Positions 34,148 to 42,834 of a stretch of DNA of 64,000 nt are shown here, in pieces (the stretch's first letter is position 1; each line of letters begins with the position of its first letter). The notes under the pieces are model-generated. The model had not been told where the DNA came from, did no database searches, and worked only from the letters and a program-made list of their open reading frames with translations. Source of the stretch: Bin87 sp965116785 (GTDB lineage Bacteria; Chloroflexota; Dehalococcoidia; Lucifugimonadales; UBA3495). Position numbers and translations under genes: made by a program. The DNA is taken from positions 2,728,001-2,792,000 of the forward strand of contig OZ220731.1 in NCBI GenBank assembly GCA_965116785.1, in the 5' to 3' direction.

Positions 34148-35314
34148 CTAACGCGCCAGCGCCGCGATGTGGAACATGTGGCGGAAGAGTTGCCAGGCCC
34201 CCCGCAGCAGCGACTTCAGGTCGCGGTCGGCATCCGGCCGCACGTGCCGGAAGATGTCGGTCTCCGTGTAGTACACCTCAACCTCCGGCCTCTGCTCCCC
34301 AAGGGCGCTGACCAGTCGCCTCGACTCCTCCACGGGTATCAGCGGATCGCCCACGTCGTGCATGACCCGCATCGCCGTGTTGCTCCCCCACTGACCGACG
34401 TGGTGTGACGGCGCGATGGAATCGACCTCGGCCCGGAAGTCCTCCGTGAGCTGCGCGTACCGCCATCTCGCCTCACCGATGTACCCCACGCCGGCCAGCA
34501 GGGCAAACGCCGCCTCGGTGGATAGTGGAACCCGTTGGTCGGGGTAATACGATGCGCGCTCGGCGATGGCCCGTGCTGCTTCCTGATTCATCGGCTCGTC
34601 GATGGAATCGACGAGCATGTTGTTGTACACCCGGCGCGTCAGCCGATCCACCTCCCACGGCCTCGTTTGGCCATCTTCAATAGCCTGCCCGGCGGCGATC
34701 TGCACCACCAAATCCGACGTGTCGTAGTATCCGCCGAAGGCGTTGACGAACGCGATGTCGTCGGCGATCCGCGGGTCGGCCGCCGCCACCAGGGCAAAGG
34801 ACGCGCCCACCGAGAAACCGGCCAGCCCGACGCGCTCCGGGTCGACGTAGTCCTCGCCGCGCAGATGCTCAAAGGCCGCCACCAGGTTGGCTACCTCCCC
34901 GACGTCTATCTGGGCTCGCTCCCCCATGGTAGGCGACCAGTAATACATCACCGCGAAACCGGTCCGCGCCAGCGCCCGCCCCAGGTTGATCACGTCGGGG
35001 TCGTCAGCGCCGGCCGCGTTGGCCCCCAGGAACACCAGCACGGCGGCCCGCCGCTTGCCGTCGGCGATCACGTAGACGTCGGCTTCTCCGGCCGATCCGT
35101 CATCCCGCCGGAACGTTATTTCGCGATGCTCCGGTTCTCGCGCCAGCCAGGGCTGAAACTTCACCGGGGACGGCAGCACCTGGGCAGCGAACGCGGCGGT
35201 GTGGATCGCGGTGGTCGCCGGCTTGAACAGCGCCAGAAAGGCGACCATCACCACGCCGGCCACGATGGCCACCAGGTACCAACGGTAAGCGATCCGTGTC
35301 AGGGCCTGCAACAT
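34148..35314 (-). CDS. Membrane-anchored alpha/beta hydrolase
   Basis: A 388-residue protein with one N-terminal membrane helix (about 12-33) and an alpha/beta-hydrolase domain probably facing outward. The nucleophile elbow is GLAGFSVGASFALV, the acid is likely Asp in MHDVGDPLIPVEES and the base His in DIFRHVRPD. A cap region lies between about 200 and 290. The family resembles dienelactone-hydrolase-like esterases/peptidases. It shares orientation with the MFS carrier 50 nt upstream, hinting at hydrolysis and uptake of one substrate. Confidence 0.82.
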   Translation of the reverse strand: MLQALTRIAYRWYLVAIVAGVVMVAFLALFKPATTAIHTAAFAAQVLPSPVKFQPWLAREPEHREITFRRDDGSAGEADVYVIADGKRRAAVLVFLGANAAGADDPDVINLGRALARTGFAVMYYWSPTMGERAQIDVGEVANLVAAFEHLRGEDYVDPERVGLAGFSVGASFALVAAADPRIADDIAFVNAFGGYYDTSDLVVQIAAGQAIEDGQTRPWEVDRLTRRVYNNMLVDSIDEPMNQEAARAIAERASYYPDQRVPLSTEAAFALLAGVGYIGEARWRYAQLTEDFRAEVDSIAPSHHVGQWGSNTAMRVMHDVGDPLIPVEESRRLVSALGEQRPEVEVYYTETDIFRHVRPDADRDLKSLLRGAWQLFRHMFHIAALAR

Positions 35315-35363
35315 GCCATCCGCAGATTGCCACGCCGCGCCAATCGTGACAACAGCCGGAAAT

Positions 35364-36668
35364 CTAAACCCGCACCCGGCTGATCATAGCCGCCGAGATC
35401 AGGCGCGTCGCCGCCATGGCCAGGAACACTATCGGCCAGGGGCTGCCCGTCATGTCCAGCAGCACACTGAAGATCAGGGCCTGCGCACCCGCGTACAGGT
35501 AGCCGTGGGCGTCCAGCACACCGGCCCCCGTGGCCGCCATCTTGCGACCCGACAGATCTACCGAGATGGTGGAGATCAGCGACACCCCCATGCTGATGCC
35601 TCCCCACAGCATCAGCGCCGCCCCGAGCCACGCGTTGGACGGTGGTGCGATGGCGATCACCACCAGGGCCGCCGCCGACAGGAAGCAGGACGCGATTACC
35701 AGCGGTCTTCGCCGGCTGCCCAGCAACCGGTCCGATATGAGGCCCGACAACGGCGGCGCGATCAGGTATCCCAACGGCAGCAGGAAGGTGATCAACACGG
35801 TCTGCGTGATGTCCAGTCCGCCGGCCTCGAAATAGTACAGGGGCACCCACGTGGTCAGCCCGTAGCGCGCCACGTTCTCCAGGCCCTTGACGTGACAGGC
35901 CAACTGGAAGCGCGAGTTCGTCAGCAGTACCTTGTAGGGCCCAAACCCTCTGAGCCTCGCGTCGTCCACCGCTTCCGGCGCTGCCGAAATCTCATCCTCC
36001 TCGATGTACTCGGGCAGTCCCACGTCGCGGGGCCGGTCACGGGTCAGGAAGTAGAACGCCACCCCCAGCACCATGATGATCAGCGGCGGATAGCGGAAGG
36101 CCGCCCGCCAACCCCACTCTGCCGCTACCCAACTGCTCAGCCACCACATCAGCAGCATTGCCCCGCCGCTCACCGTCCCCACGAAGCCCATGGCGATACC
36201 GCGCTCCCGGCGGGGCCACCACTGGCTGATCATGCTGATGGCCGGTGACCAGCAGGCGGCGTTCACGAACCCTGCCATGAACCACGGGATCGCCATGGTC
36301 GCCGCCGACGTGCCAAAGGACGTGGCCCAGTTGAACACCGTGGTGAACACGGCGCCCAGCGTCACCCACAGCCGCAGGCCGTAGGCCTCCGACATCCGCC
36401 CATGCACCAGGTCGCCCAGCATGAAGCCCCACAGCAGCATCGCGTTGATGATGCCGATCTCGATGTTGGTCAGCTGCAGGTCGTCCTTGATCAGGGGCGA
36501 CGTGGGCCAGAAATTGAACCTCCCGGTGTAGACGAACAGGTAGAAGGCGCAGAACGACACCAGAACCTGCCACTTCCACCGGTGGTACCGGCCGGGCAGC
36601 TGGTCATACGCAACCGGGCCGGAGACCTCAGCGGCCACGGACGACGTAGTGCGATGGGGTGGTGCCAT
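35364..36668 (-). CDS. MFS transporter, GlpT-like organophosphate:anion group
   Basis: A 434-residue major facilitator with 12 helices. The N-terminal WKWQVLVSFCAFYLFVYTGR, NAMLLWGFMLGDLVHGRMSE and SPAISMISQWWPRRERGIAM segments resemble the GlpT/UhpT (OPA) or ACS groups; LISDRLLGSRRRPLV is the second-half loop 8-9 motif. A cytoplasmic loop of about 45 residues between helices 6 and 7 contains PRDVGLPEYIEEDE. The start ATG is preceded by a GGTATC-type leader without strong SD. Substrate is unknown; neighbours (hydrolase, VOC enzyme) suggest an organic acid or ester. Confidence 0.88.
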   Translation of the reverse strand: MAPPHRTTSSVAAEVSGPVAYDQLPGRYHRWKWQVLVSFCAFYLFVYTGRFNFWPTSPLIKDDLQLTNIEIGIINAMLLWGFMLGDLVHGRMSEAYGLRLWVTLGAVFTTVFNWATSFGTSAATMAIPWFMAGFVNAACWSPAISMISQWWPRRERGIAMGFVGTVSGGAMLLMWWLSSWVAAEWGWRAAFRYPPLIIMVLGVAFYFLTRDRPRDVGLPEYIEEDEISAAPEAVDDARLRGFGPYKVLLTNSRFQLACHVKGLENVARYGLTTWVPLYYFEAGGLDITQTVLITFLLPLGYLIAPPLSGLISDRLLGSRRRPLVIASCFLSAAALVVIAIAPPSNAWLGAALMLWGGISMGVSLISTISVDLSGRKMAATGAGVLDAHGYLYAGAQALIFSVLLDMTGSPWPIVFLAMAATRLISAAMISRVRV

Positions 36669-36679
36669 GGAGGAAAGCC

Positions 36680-36721
36680 GAAAACGCGAAACCGCCGCTG
36701 CCGATGTTCCAGCAGCGGCGG
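36680..36721 (-). terminator. Terminator downstream of the VOC gene
   Basis: On the minus strand CCGCCGCTGC and GCAGCGGCGG form a 10-bp stem with a 10-nt loop, followed by TTTCGCGTTTTC. It lies 21 nt after the VOC stop and separates it from the MFS gene. Confidence 0.65.
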
Positions 36722-36742
36722 CGATGCCTCGACGCTATCTAA

Positions 36743-37222
36743 TTAGCGCTTGGTGTGGAGCAGTTCCCGGGCCTCGTCCAGCAACTCTTCGTCGCTGCGG
36801 GTGAGGTCAAGCGGGTCTCCGTGGGGCTGCGGGACCGGGAAGCCGGTCTTGTAGTACAGCTCGATGCGGTTGCCTTCCGGATCGAAGAAGTACATACCGA
36901 AGGCGTTGCCGTGGCTTACGATGCGGTCGATGGTGCAGTTCTCGGCGTCGATACGGGCCTTGAACTCGCGCATGTCCTGGATGGACGGGACGGCAAAGGA
37001 AATCTGCTGAATGACCTTGGCGTCATCGGAGGTGACGCGGCCTTCCATCAGCACGAACTCGTGGTGCTCGGCCACGGGGTCGGAGCTCATGAAAACCATG
37101 CGCCGCTGCTCGAGGTCCTCATCTGCGATCTGCAAGCCAAGGACGCGGCTGTAAAAATCGCGCATTTTCATCAGGTCGGTCGCGTAGATGCCTACGTGTC
37201 CAAGTCCGCCAATCTGGGCCAT
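36743..37222 (-). CDS. VOC superfamily (extradiol dioxygenase-like) protein
   Basis: A 159-residue vicinal-oxygen-chelate protein of the glyoxalase/bleomycin-resistance/extradiol-dioxygenase superfamily. Metal ligands match His in LGHVGIYATDL, His in AEHHEFVL and Glu in GNRIELYYKTGFP; a Phe-Asp-Pro-Glu turn (FFDPEGNR) precedes the last. This arrangement resembles single-domain type I extradiol dioxygenases such as biphenyl-2,3-diol enzymes, so aromatic ring cleavage is possible. ATG 37222 is preceded by AGGAGGTAAGGAT; an upstream in-frame extension is not conserved. It has its own terminator. Confidence 0.9.
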   Translation of the reverse strand: MAQIGGLGHVGIYATDLMKMRDFYSRVLGLQIADEDLEQRRMVFMSSDPVAEHHEFVLMEGRVTSDDAKVIQQISFAVPSIQDMREFKARIDAENCTIDRIVSHGNAFGMYFFDPEGNRIELYYKTGFPVPQPHGDPLDLTRSDEELLDEARELLHTKR

Positions 37223-37302
37223 ATCCTTACCTCCTGGGGATGGTGGGTTGTGGCGCAACGGTATTCCAGCCCCCACGGGGATGTCAAGCGTGCGGGTCTC
37301 CT

Positions 37303-39708
37303 CTACCGCAGCTGCACCACCGTAACGCCGGCTGCGTTGCCGCCTTCACCCGGCTCGGTCGTTGCCACCAGGGGATGGCCGGACAGGTATTCCCTTATGG
37401 CGCGACGCAGGGCGCCCGTCCCCTTGCCGTGAACGATCTTCAGCGAAGACATCCCCTCCAGGGCAGCATCATCCAGCAGCGAATCGATGACGTTCAGCGC
37501 CTCATCGACACGATATCCGTGGAGGTTGACCTCGGGGCTCAGTGTCCGCTTGCTCTCGGGCCGCCGGTAGACCACGCCGGCCTGCTCCGCCACCGGGTGC
37601 AGCCGGTCGGCCGGACGATCCAACTGGTAAACCGGCAGACGGGCCTTCATGCTGCCGATGAGCACCTCGATTTCCTGCTGCTGGTCGGGCGCGGCAACCA
37701 CTTCGACCGGACGGGACACCCCACGGATGTACACCCGGTCTCCCGCTCGCAGGTCGTGGTACCACGGCGGACGCTCCACAGGGATCGGGGCCCAGTCAGG
37801 GGAGACCACCTCGCGCTGCGCCTCCGCCAGCCGCTCCCGCTCCGCCCGCAAATCCACCTCGCGAGCCTGGGCGTCGGCAACCACGGAGGAACGCTCCAGC
37901 GACCGTTCGGCGCGGCGGATCCGCCCGGCCAGGTCAACGATCTGCTCGGCGAGTTCGCGGCGCGCGTCCTCCACCAGCTGGGCCTTGGTGTCCTCCACCG
38001 TTTCCAACTGACGGGCGATTTCCTCCTCCCGGGTGCGGGCACCGGTCAGGGCCTGCTCGGCCTGCACCCGAAGCTCGGATACGGTGAGCCGCTCCTCCTG
38101 TAGTTCCTGGAGCAGTTGGTCGGTGCGCACGTGGCTCGGCTCCAGGTGCGACTGCGCGCCGGAGATGACCGCATCGGGCAGGCCCAGCCGGGCGGCGATT
38201 GTCAACGCGTAACTGCGGCCCGGTATCCCGTGAGTGAGTCGGTAGGTGGGCTCCAGGGTACGCGGATTCAGGTCAACGCTGGCGTTGACCATTCCCTGCT
38301 CCTCCTGGGCCAGGCGCGCCACGTTCCGGTGGTGGGTGGTCGCGACAACCATCGCTCCCAGGTCGCGCAGGTGCGACAGCAGCGCGATCGCCAGCGCCGA
38401 TCCTTCCTCCGGGTCGGTGGCCGAACCCAACTCGTCGATCAGTACCAGGGAGTCGGAAGTTGCCACGGACATGATCCGCCGGATGTTGCTGATATGGCTG
38501 CTGAAGGTGGAAAGGGATTCAAAGATGCTCTGCTGGTCGCCGATGTCGGCGTAGACGCCGTCCAGCAGCGGCATGACCGCGTCGTCCGCCGGCACCTGGA
38601 GGCCGGCGTGGGCCATCATGGCCAGGAGGCCCACGGTCTTCAGGGCCACGGTCTTGCCGCCGGCGTTGGGGCCGGTGATGACCATCACCGGGTGTCCCGC
38701 AGCGATGCTGATCGTGGTGGGCACGACGTCGCCCGTCAGCAGGGGGTGCCGGCCGCCGATGATCTCCATGCGCCGGGTCTCGCCCGCGTCCTGCAAGGTG
38801 GGAGGCACGGCCCGCAGCGACGCCGCGTAGCGCCCCTTGGCCGCGGCCAGGTCCAGCCTCGCCAGCAGGCTCAGCATCAAGTTTATGTCGTCCGAGTACC
38901 TGCCCACCATCTCCGACAACTGGCGCAGCACTCGTTCCTCTTCCCGCTGTTCCGCCAGGCGGGTCTCTCGCCAACGGTTGCCCAGGTCGATGGCCGGCAT
39001 CGGTTCGATGAACACCGTAGCTCCGCTGTCGGACACGTCGTGAACGATCCCGGGAGCTTGCCCCTTGAACTCGGTCTTGATCAGCAGGACCATGCGACCG
39101 TTGCGCTCGGTGACGATATCCTCCTGGATGACTCCCGATCGCTCGTATCGGCGCAGCGCACGCTGCATCACGTCGTTGAGTGAAGACCAAGACGAGCGGG
39201 ATTCCCGTCGGAGGCGAGCCAACTCCGGCGACGCTTCATCGAGCACCTCGCCGCCTGACCCTATGGCGCGGTTGACCGCGCTCTCCAGGTCGGGTAGGTC
39301 CGGCAGGTTCTGTGCTATCGCCGCCAGCACGGGCAGGTCGTCGCGTCGGGCCAGGGAGTTGCGGTTCCACCGGGCGGCGGCGGCCAATGCGCCCACGTGA
39401 CGCAGCTCCTCGCCGCGCAGCACGCCACTCAGAAGAGCGCGCTGAATCGCCGGCCGCAGATCCTCAGCGGGGCCGAGTTCCAGCGCGCCGGTGGTGTCCA
39501 ACAGGCGGCGGGCTTCGGCGGTCTCCTGCTGCCGCACGGCGATGTCGCGCGGGTCCGAAGAAGGCGTAAGTTCAGCGGCCAACTCGCCGCCGAGAATGGT
39601 ACGGGTGGTCTCTGCCAGGCGGCGCCTGATTTGGTCGAATTCCAGAAGCCCGATGGCGCGCTGGAACCCCGCCTCGGGTGGAATTGATTGGTCCTCCGCC
39701 GATGTCAT
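37303..39708 (-). CDS. mutS2: MutS2 ATPase with C-terminal Smr domain
   Basis: An 801-residue MutS2, which in Bacillus binds collided ribosomes and splits them. It has the MutS core without the mismatch-recognition domain, Walker A GPNAGGKTVALKTVG at 346-360, Walker B LVLIDELGSATDPEEGSA, a long coiled coil (about 500-620), a KOW-like segment (AGDRVYIRGVSRPVEVV) and a C-terminal Smr domain ending HGKGTGALRRAIREYL. The Smr nuclease motif LDxH/R reads VNLHGYR, with Asn for the key Asp, which argues against endonuclease activity and for a purely ATP-driven splitting role. It starts 35 nt after the Vms1-like gene on the same strand. Confidence 0.95.
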   Translation of the reverse strand: MTSAEDQSIPPEAGFQRAIGLLEFDQIRRRLAETTRTILGGELAAELTPSSDPRDIAVRQQETAEARRLLDTTGALELGPAEDLRPAIQRALLSGVLRGEELRHVGALAAAARWNRNSLARRDDLPVLAAIAQNLPDLPDLESAVNRAIGSGGEVLDEASPELARLRRESRSSWSSLNDVMQRALRRYERSGVIQEDIVTERNGRMVLLIKTEFKGQAPGIVHDVSDSGATVFIEPMPAIDLGNRWRETRLAEQREEERVLRQLSEMVGRYSDDINLMLSLLARLDLAAAKGRYAASLRAVPPTLQDAGETRRMEIIGGRHPLLTGDVVPTTISIAAGHPVMVITGPNAGGKTVALKTVGLLAMMAHAGLQVPADDAVMPLLDGVYADIGDQQSIFESLSTFSSHISNIRRIMSVATSDSLVLIDELGSATDPEEGSALAIALLSHLRDLGAMVVATTHHRNVARLAQEEQGMVNASVDLNPRTLEPTYRLTHGIPGRSYALTIAARLGLPDAVISGAQSHLEPSHVRTDQLLQELQEERLTVSELRVQAEQALTGARTREEEIARQLETVEDTKAQLVEDARRELAEQIVDLAGRIRRAERSLERSSVVADAQAREVDLRAERERLAEAQREVVSPDWAPIPVERPPWYHDLRAGDRVYIRGVSRPVEVVAAPDQQQEIEVLIGSMKARLPVYQLDRPADRLHPVAEQAGVVYRRPESKRTLSPEVNLHGYRVDEALNVIDSLLDDAALEGMSSLKIVHGKGTGALRRAIREYLSGHPLVATTEPGEGGNAAGVTVVQLR

Positions 39709-39743
39709 GGCGGAATTATATCACCGGCCGACGATTACCCTCA

Positions 39744-40541
39744 TTATTCGTCCCAGCTCAGCGGGTACAGGCGGCACTGGTATAGCATGGCCCCAACCTC
39801 GTCCAGGGAGGCGCGGTTGGGCTCACGGATGTCCAGCCGGCGATCCAGTATCATCGGAGAAAGGCGGGTCAAGGTCTGGGACTCCCTGAGGAAGCCGTTG
39901 ACCGTCGCGGCCTCACCGCCCAGCGCGACGTAGTCAAACTTGTGCATCCAGGGCCTCCACTGCTTGTCCAGGACGCCGGACGCCTCCGCGTACAGTCGGT
40001 GGATCTGGTTCTCACGAACGCGCTGGAACCTGCGCTGGGAGGTTCCTCCGGCGTGATGTTTGCCCTTCACGTAGCGGGTGTCGGTCTTGGATACGGCCAG
40101 GCGCTGGCCCTCGTACACCGCGATGGCGTAGCGTCCCAGGCGCACCAGGGCGACGCCGATGGTCAGTTCCGCCGACAGCATCGTGCGCAACGGCCAGTCG
40201 TAGATGATGTCCCCCATCCACATGTTGTTCAGGGGGAACGGGGGCAGAACGGCCAGGCCGGCATTGCCGATGCGGAACGCGATGACGCCGGTGGGAGAGC
40301 GCAGGACCCGACTGCCGGCCCGCTCCAGGGTTGTTATCCAGGACCCCGGGTTCCGGTCCTGCGACAGCGTGAACATGGCGGAGTCGTCCCGGGCCGCCTC
40401 GCCGGGAAAATAGAGCGTCGCCGATAGATCGGCGGTCTCCGATCGCGCTCGGAGTTCGGTCAGCAACGCATCCATGCGCTGCACCGACGCCGTCTGCCCG
40501 GCGCGAATGTTCAGGTCGGATAGCACACTCTCGCCCCGCAT
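39744..40541 (-). CDS. Vms1/VLRF1-type peptidyl-tRNA hydrolase (eRF1-like)
   Basis: A 265-residue protein resembling the VLRF1 domain of Vms1/ANKZF1 and its bacterial relatives (acVLRF1), which release nascent chains from peptidyl-tRNA on split large subunits. The key element is the loop KGKHHAGGTSQRRFQRVRE, in which GGTSQ supplies the invariant Gln (Q169 from ATG 40541), equivalent to the GGQ of release factors. It is preceded by the strand YAIAVYEGQRLAVSKTDTRY and followed by a helix (QIHRLYAEASGVL), then KFDYVALGGEAATVNGFL, the usual eRF1-domain-2-like core. A TTG at 40565 could extend it by 8 residues. It is the first gene of an apparent operon with mutS2. Confidence 0.82.
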   Translation of the reverse strand: MRGESVLSDLNIRAGQTASVQRMDALLTELRARSETADLSATLYFPGEAARDDSAMFTLSQDRNPGSWITTLERAGSRVLRSPTGVIAFRIGNAGLAVLPPFPLNNMWMGDIIYDWPLRTMLSAELTIGVALVRLGRYAIAVYEGQRLAVSKTDTRYVKGKHHAGGTSQRRFQRVRENQIHRLYAEASGVLDKQWRPWMHKFDYVALGGEAATVNGFLRESQTLTRLSPMILDRRLDIREPNRASLDEVGAMLYQCRLYPLSWDE

Positions 40542-40637
40542 GGTTAATGATAACCGATCCCGCAACCTAAACGTCCCGATGTATGTGCAATAATGCTACG
40601 CCAGCAAATATGCACAGCAACGCGAAGAGGATTTGCA

Positions 40638-41786
40638 ATGGTTTCCCACGACGCACCCGCCGATTCCGGTTCAGAAACGCTCTCCGCCCACCAGCGTCAG
40701 CAGCGGGCCCTGCAGCGGCTGGACGACGGACACGCCGCACTCCTGGATGCCCTGGACGGCCTGGGGGAGGCGGAAGCCTTCCTGGGATCTCGCTGGTCGG
40801 TCTGGGAGGTTATGCAGCACCTGCTCACCGAGAGCTTCGTGGAGGCGTTGGAGCAGATCGCGTCAGGAGAGCGGGAGATGCTGCCCGCTTTCGACGCCCG
40901 CGATGATCGCATCGCCGCCGACGTCGCCAAGCTGGAGGCCAACTACCAGCGGTTCCGCAAACTGATATCGGGGCTGACCGAAGAGCAACTGGACCTGCCC
41001 GCCACACCCTACAATCCAGAGAACAACTATCCCGCGTTATCCCTGCTTGACCTGCTCGAACGGGTGTCAGGCCACGAGGGCAATCACGCCCGGCAGGTGG
41101 TGGAGACGCGGAAGTACGTGTCCGCGTTCCGTTCCGCCGAGCGAGCCATCACAGTCGCGGGCCTGGGCGCCGGCGCCCGTCAAGCCGTGCCCACCGCAAC
41201 GCGGGAACTGCTGTCCAACGCCGACTACGTCATCGGAACCCAGGCGGCGCTGGCGGTCGCCCGGCCGTGGATACGCTCGGTGGAACTGGAACTGCGGCCG
41301 GACAATCGCGACGAACTGGTCAACCGGCTGGTACGCGACATCCGGGCCGGCCTGTGGTCCATGGTGGTGACGTTGGGAGACCCGGCGGAGTCAGCCCCGG
41401 GCCTGATCCGCCAGCTTGAGGGGTCGGTTGGCCCCGTTTCCACGATCAGCGCGCCCGGTTTCTACCGGCTGGCCCTGGATCTGATCGGCGTCTCGCCCCT
41501 GGACGCCGTCTGCGCGTCGGTGGAAAAGACCGGCGAAGGCGTGGAGATGCTGAACGCCAACGGCCGGGCGGTGGTTGTGCTGGGCGCGGAGGACGCCGGA
41601 TCGTGGCGCGACGGCGTCGCCTCGCTGGCGGCATCGGGTATCGAGGCGACCCGGACGGCCCGGTTTGTCGCCAACCTGTCGGGTCAGGCGGTCGTCACTC
41701 CAACCACCCTGCGCGATGTACTGGTCACCGAGATTGGCGACATGGCCGCGGCAGTGGACTCGGCGCTGGTGCTGGACCGGGCGTGA
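40638..41786 (+). CDS. DinB-like domain fused to a tetrapyrrole (CbiE-like) methylase domain
   Basis: A 382-residue fusion. Residues about 15-160 are a DinB/YfiT-like four-helix bundle (LLDALDGLGEAEAFLGSRWS, EVMQHLLTESF, ERVSGHEGNHARQV) with histidines fit for a metal. From about 168 the chain matches the SAM-dependent tetrapyrrole methylase fold: ITVAGLGAGARQAVPTATRE, LLSNADYVIGTQAAL, VVTLGDPAESAPGLIRQL, ISAPGFYRLALDLIGVSPLD. The GDP(x)S and PG segments for SAM binding are recognisable. Corrin or porphyrin methylation is possible but the domain pairing is unusual and the substrate unknown. ATG 40638 has GAGG upstream. Confidence 0.78.
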   Translation: MVSHDAPADSGSETLSAHQRQQRALQRLDDGHAALLDALDGLGEAEAFLGSRWSVWEVMQHLLTESFVEALEQIASGEREMLPAFDARDDRIAADVAKLEANYQRFRKLISGLTEEQLDLPATPYNPENNYPALSLLDLLERVSGHEGNHARQVVETRKYVSAFRSAERAITVAGLGAGARQAVPTATRELLSNADYVIGTQAALAVARPWIRSVELELRPDNRDELVNRLVRDIRAGLWSMVVTLGDPAESAPGLIRQLEGSVGPVSTISAPGFYRLALDLIGVSPLDAVCASVEKTGEGVEMLNANGRAVVVLGAEDAGSWRDGVASLAASGIEATRTARFVANLSGQAVVTPTTLRDVLVTEIGDMAAAVDSALVLDRA

Positions 41787-41809
41787 CCACCCCGTCCGTG
41801 TAAATGCGG

Positions 41810-41824
41810 CGGGTATAATACCCG
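41810..41824 (+). promoter_or_regulatory. Palindrome overlapping a TATAAT box upstream of garR-like gene
   Basis: CGGGTATAATACCCG is a perfect 15-bp palindrome centred on a consensus TATAAT (41814-41819), 60 nt before the dehydrogenase start. It looks like a -10 element inside an operator. No clear -35 is present. Confidence 0.5.
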
Positions 41825-41883
41825 GGCAATACCCGATATCGACCGGGTCCGCCGCGCGGCGAACCCAGGACGGAGGAAGAGAA

Positions 41884-42780
41884 ATGGCAGAGCGAATTGG
41901 ATTCGTTGGGTTGGGGATCATGGGGAAGCCGATGGCGCGGAACCTGATGACGGCAGGCTATGAGTTGACGGTGTACGACATCGTTGGCGAGCCGGTGGAG
42001 GAATTGGCCACGGAAGGCGCCACCGCGGCATCGTCGCCGGCCGGCGCGGCCAAGGGCAGCGTCCGAACCATCACCATGCTCCCGGACTCCGCCGACTCCG
42101 AGCGGGCGATCCTGGGGCCGGAGGGCGTGCTGGAAGGAGCCGAGCCCGGTTCCGTGATCATCGACATGAGCAGCATCGCACCGTCCATGTCGCAGAAGAT
42201 CGGGGCCGCCTGCGCTGACAGGGGCGTGGAGTTCCTCGACGCGCCGGTCAGCGGCGGCGAGCCCGGAGCCATCGCCGGCACGCTGGCGGTCATGGTCGGT
42301 GGCGACGAGGGCGTTTTCAACGCCTGCGAGCCGCTGCTGCAGGTGATGGGCGGCAACGTGGTCCTCACCGGTGACGTGGGCGCCGGCAACATCACCAAAC
42401 TGGCGAACCAGATCATCGTGGCGGCCAACATCGAGGCCCTGAGCGAAGCCATGGTGCTGTCGCAGAAGGCGGGGGTGGATCCGGAGCGTGTGTTCAACGC
42501 CATTCGGGGCGGCCTGGCCGGCAGCGCGGTCATGGAGGCCAAGGGGCCGATGATGCTGGACCGGAACTTCCGCGCCGGCTTCCGCATCCGCCTGCACCAG
42601 AAGGACCTGCGCAACGTGCTGCAGACGGCCACCGAGTTGAACGTGCCGCTGCCGGTGACGGCGCTGGTGCAGCAGATGCTCGGTTCGCTGGTGAACGACG
42701 GCGAGCAGGACGCCGACCACTCGGCCATCCTGCACTTCATCGAGAAGATGGCCGACGTGGAGGTGAAGCGCGGCGGATAG
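41884..42780 (+). CDS. garR: Beta-hydroxyacid dehydrogenase, tartronate-semialdehyde reductase type
   Basis: A 298-residue NAD(P)-dependent dehydrogenase of the 6-phosphogluconate/3-hydroxyisobutyrate family. The Rossmann motif is GFVGLGIMGKPMARNL at the N-terminus, substrate binding is DAPVSGGEPGA (119-129) and the catalytic Lys172 is in GNITKLANQI. The closest type is 2-hydroxy-3-oxopropionate (tartronate semialdehyde) reductase, which interconverts tartronate semialdehyde and D-glycerate; a related hydroxyacid is also possible. ATG is preceded by GGAGGAAGAGAA. A strong hairpin follows the stop. Confidence 0.88.
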   Translation: MAERIGFVGLGIMGKPMARNLMTAGYELTVYDIVGEPVEELATEGATAASSPAGAAKGSVRTITMLPDSADSERAILGPEGVLEGAEPGSVIIDMSSIAPSMSQKIGAACADRGVEFLDAPVSGGEPGAIAGTLAVMVGGDEGVFNACEPLLQVMGGNVVLTGDVGAGNITKLANQIIVAANIEALSEAMVLSQKAGVDPERVFNAIRGGLAGSAVMEAKGPMMLDRNFRAGFRIRLHQKDLRNVLQTATELNVPLPVTALVQQMLGSLVNDGEQDADHSAILHFIEKMADVEVKRGG

Positions 42781-42805
42781 ACCGCCACCAAAGCGCGAGA
42801 TTGCT

Positions 42806-42830
42806 GGGGCGGACGTTGGTCCGCCCCTTT
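42806..42830 (+). terminator. Hairpin terminator after garR-like gene (GGGGCGG family, copy 3)
   Basis: GGGGCGGAC and GTCCGCCCC form a perfect 9-bp stem with a GTTG loop followed by TTT. It separates convergent genes and belongs to the same hairpin family as 12490, 20527 and 53713. Confidence 0.75.
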
Positions 42831-42834
42831 CGCG

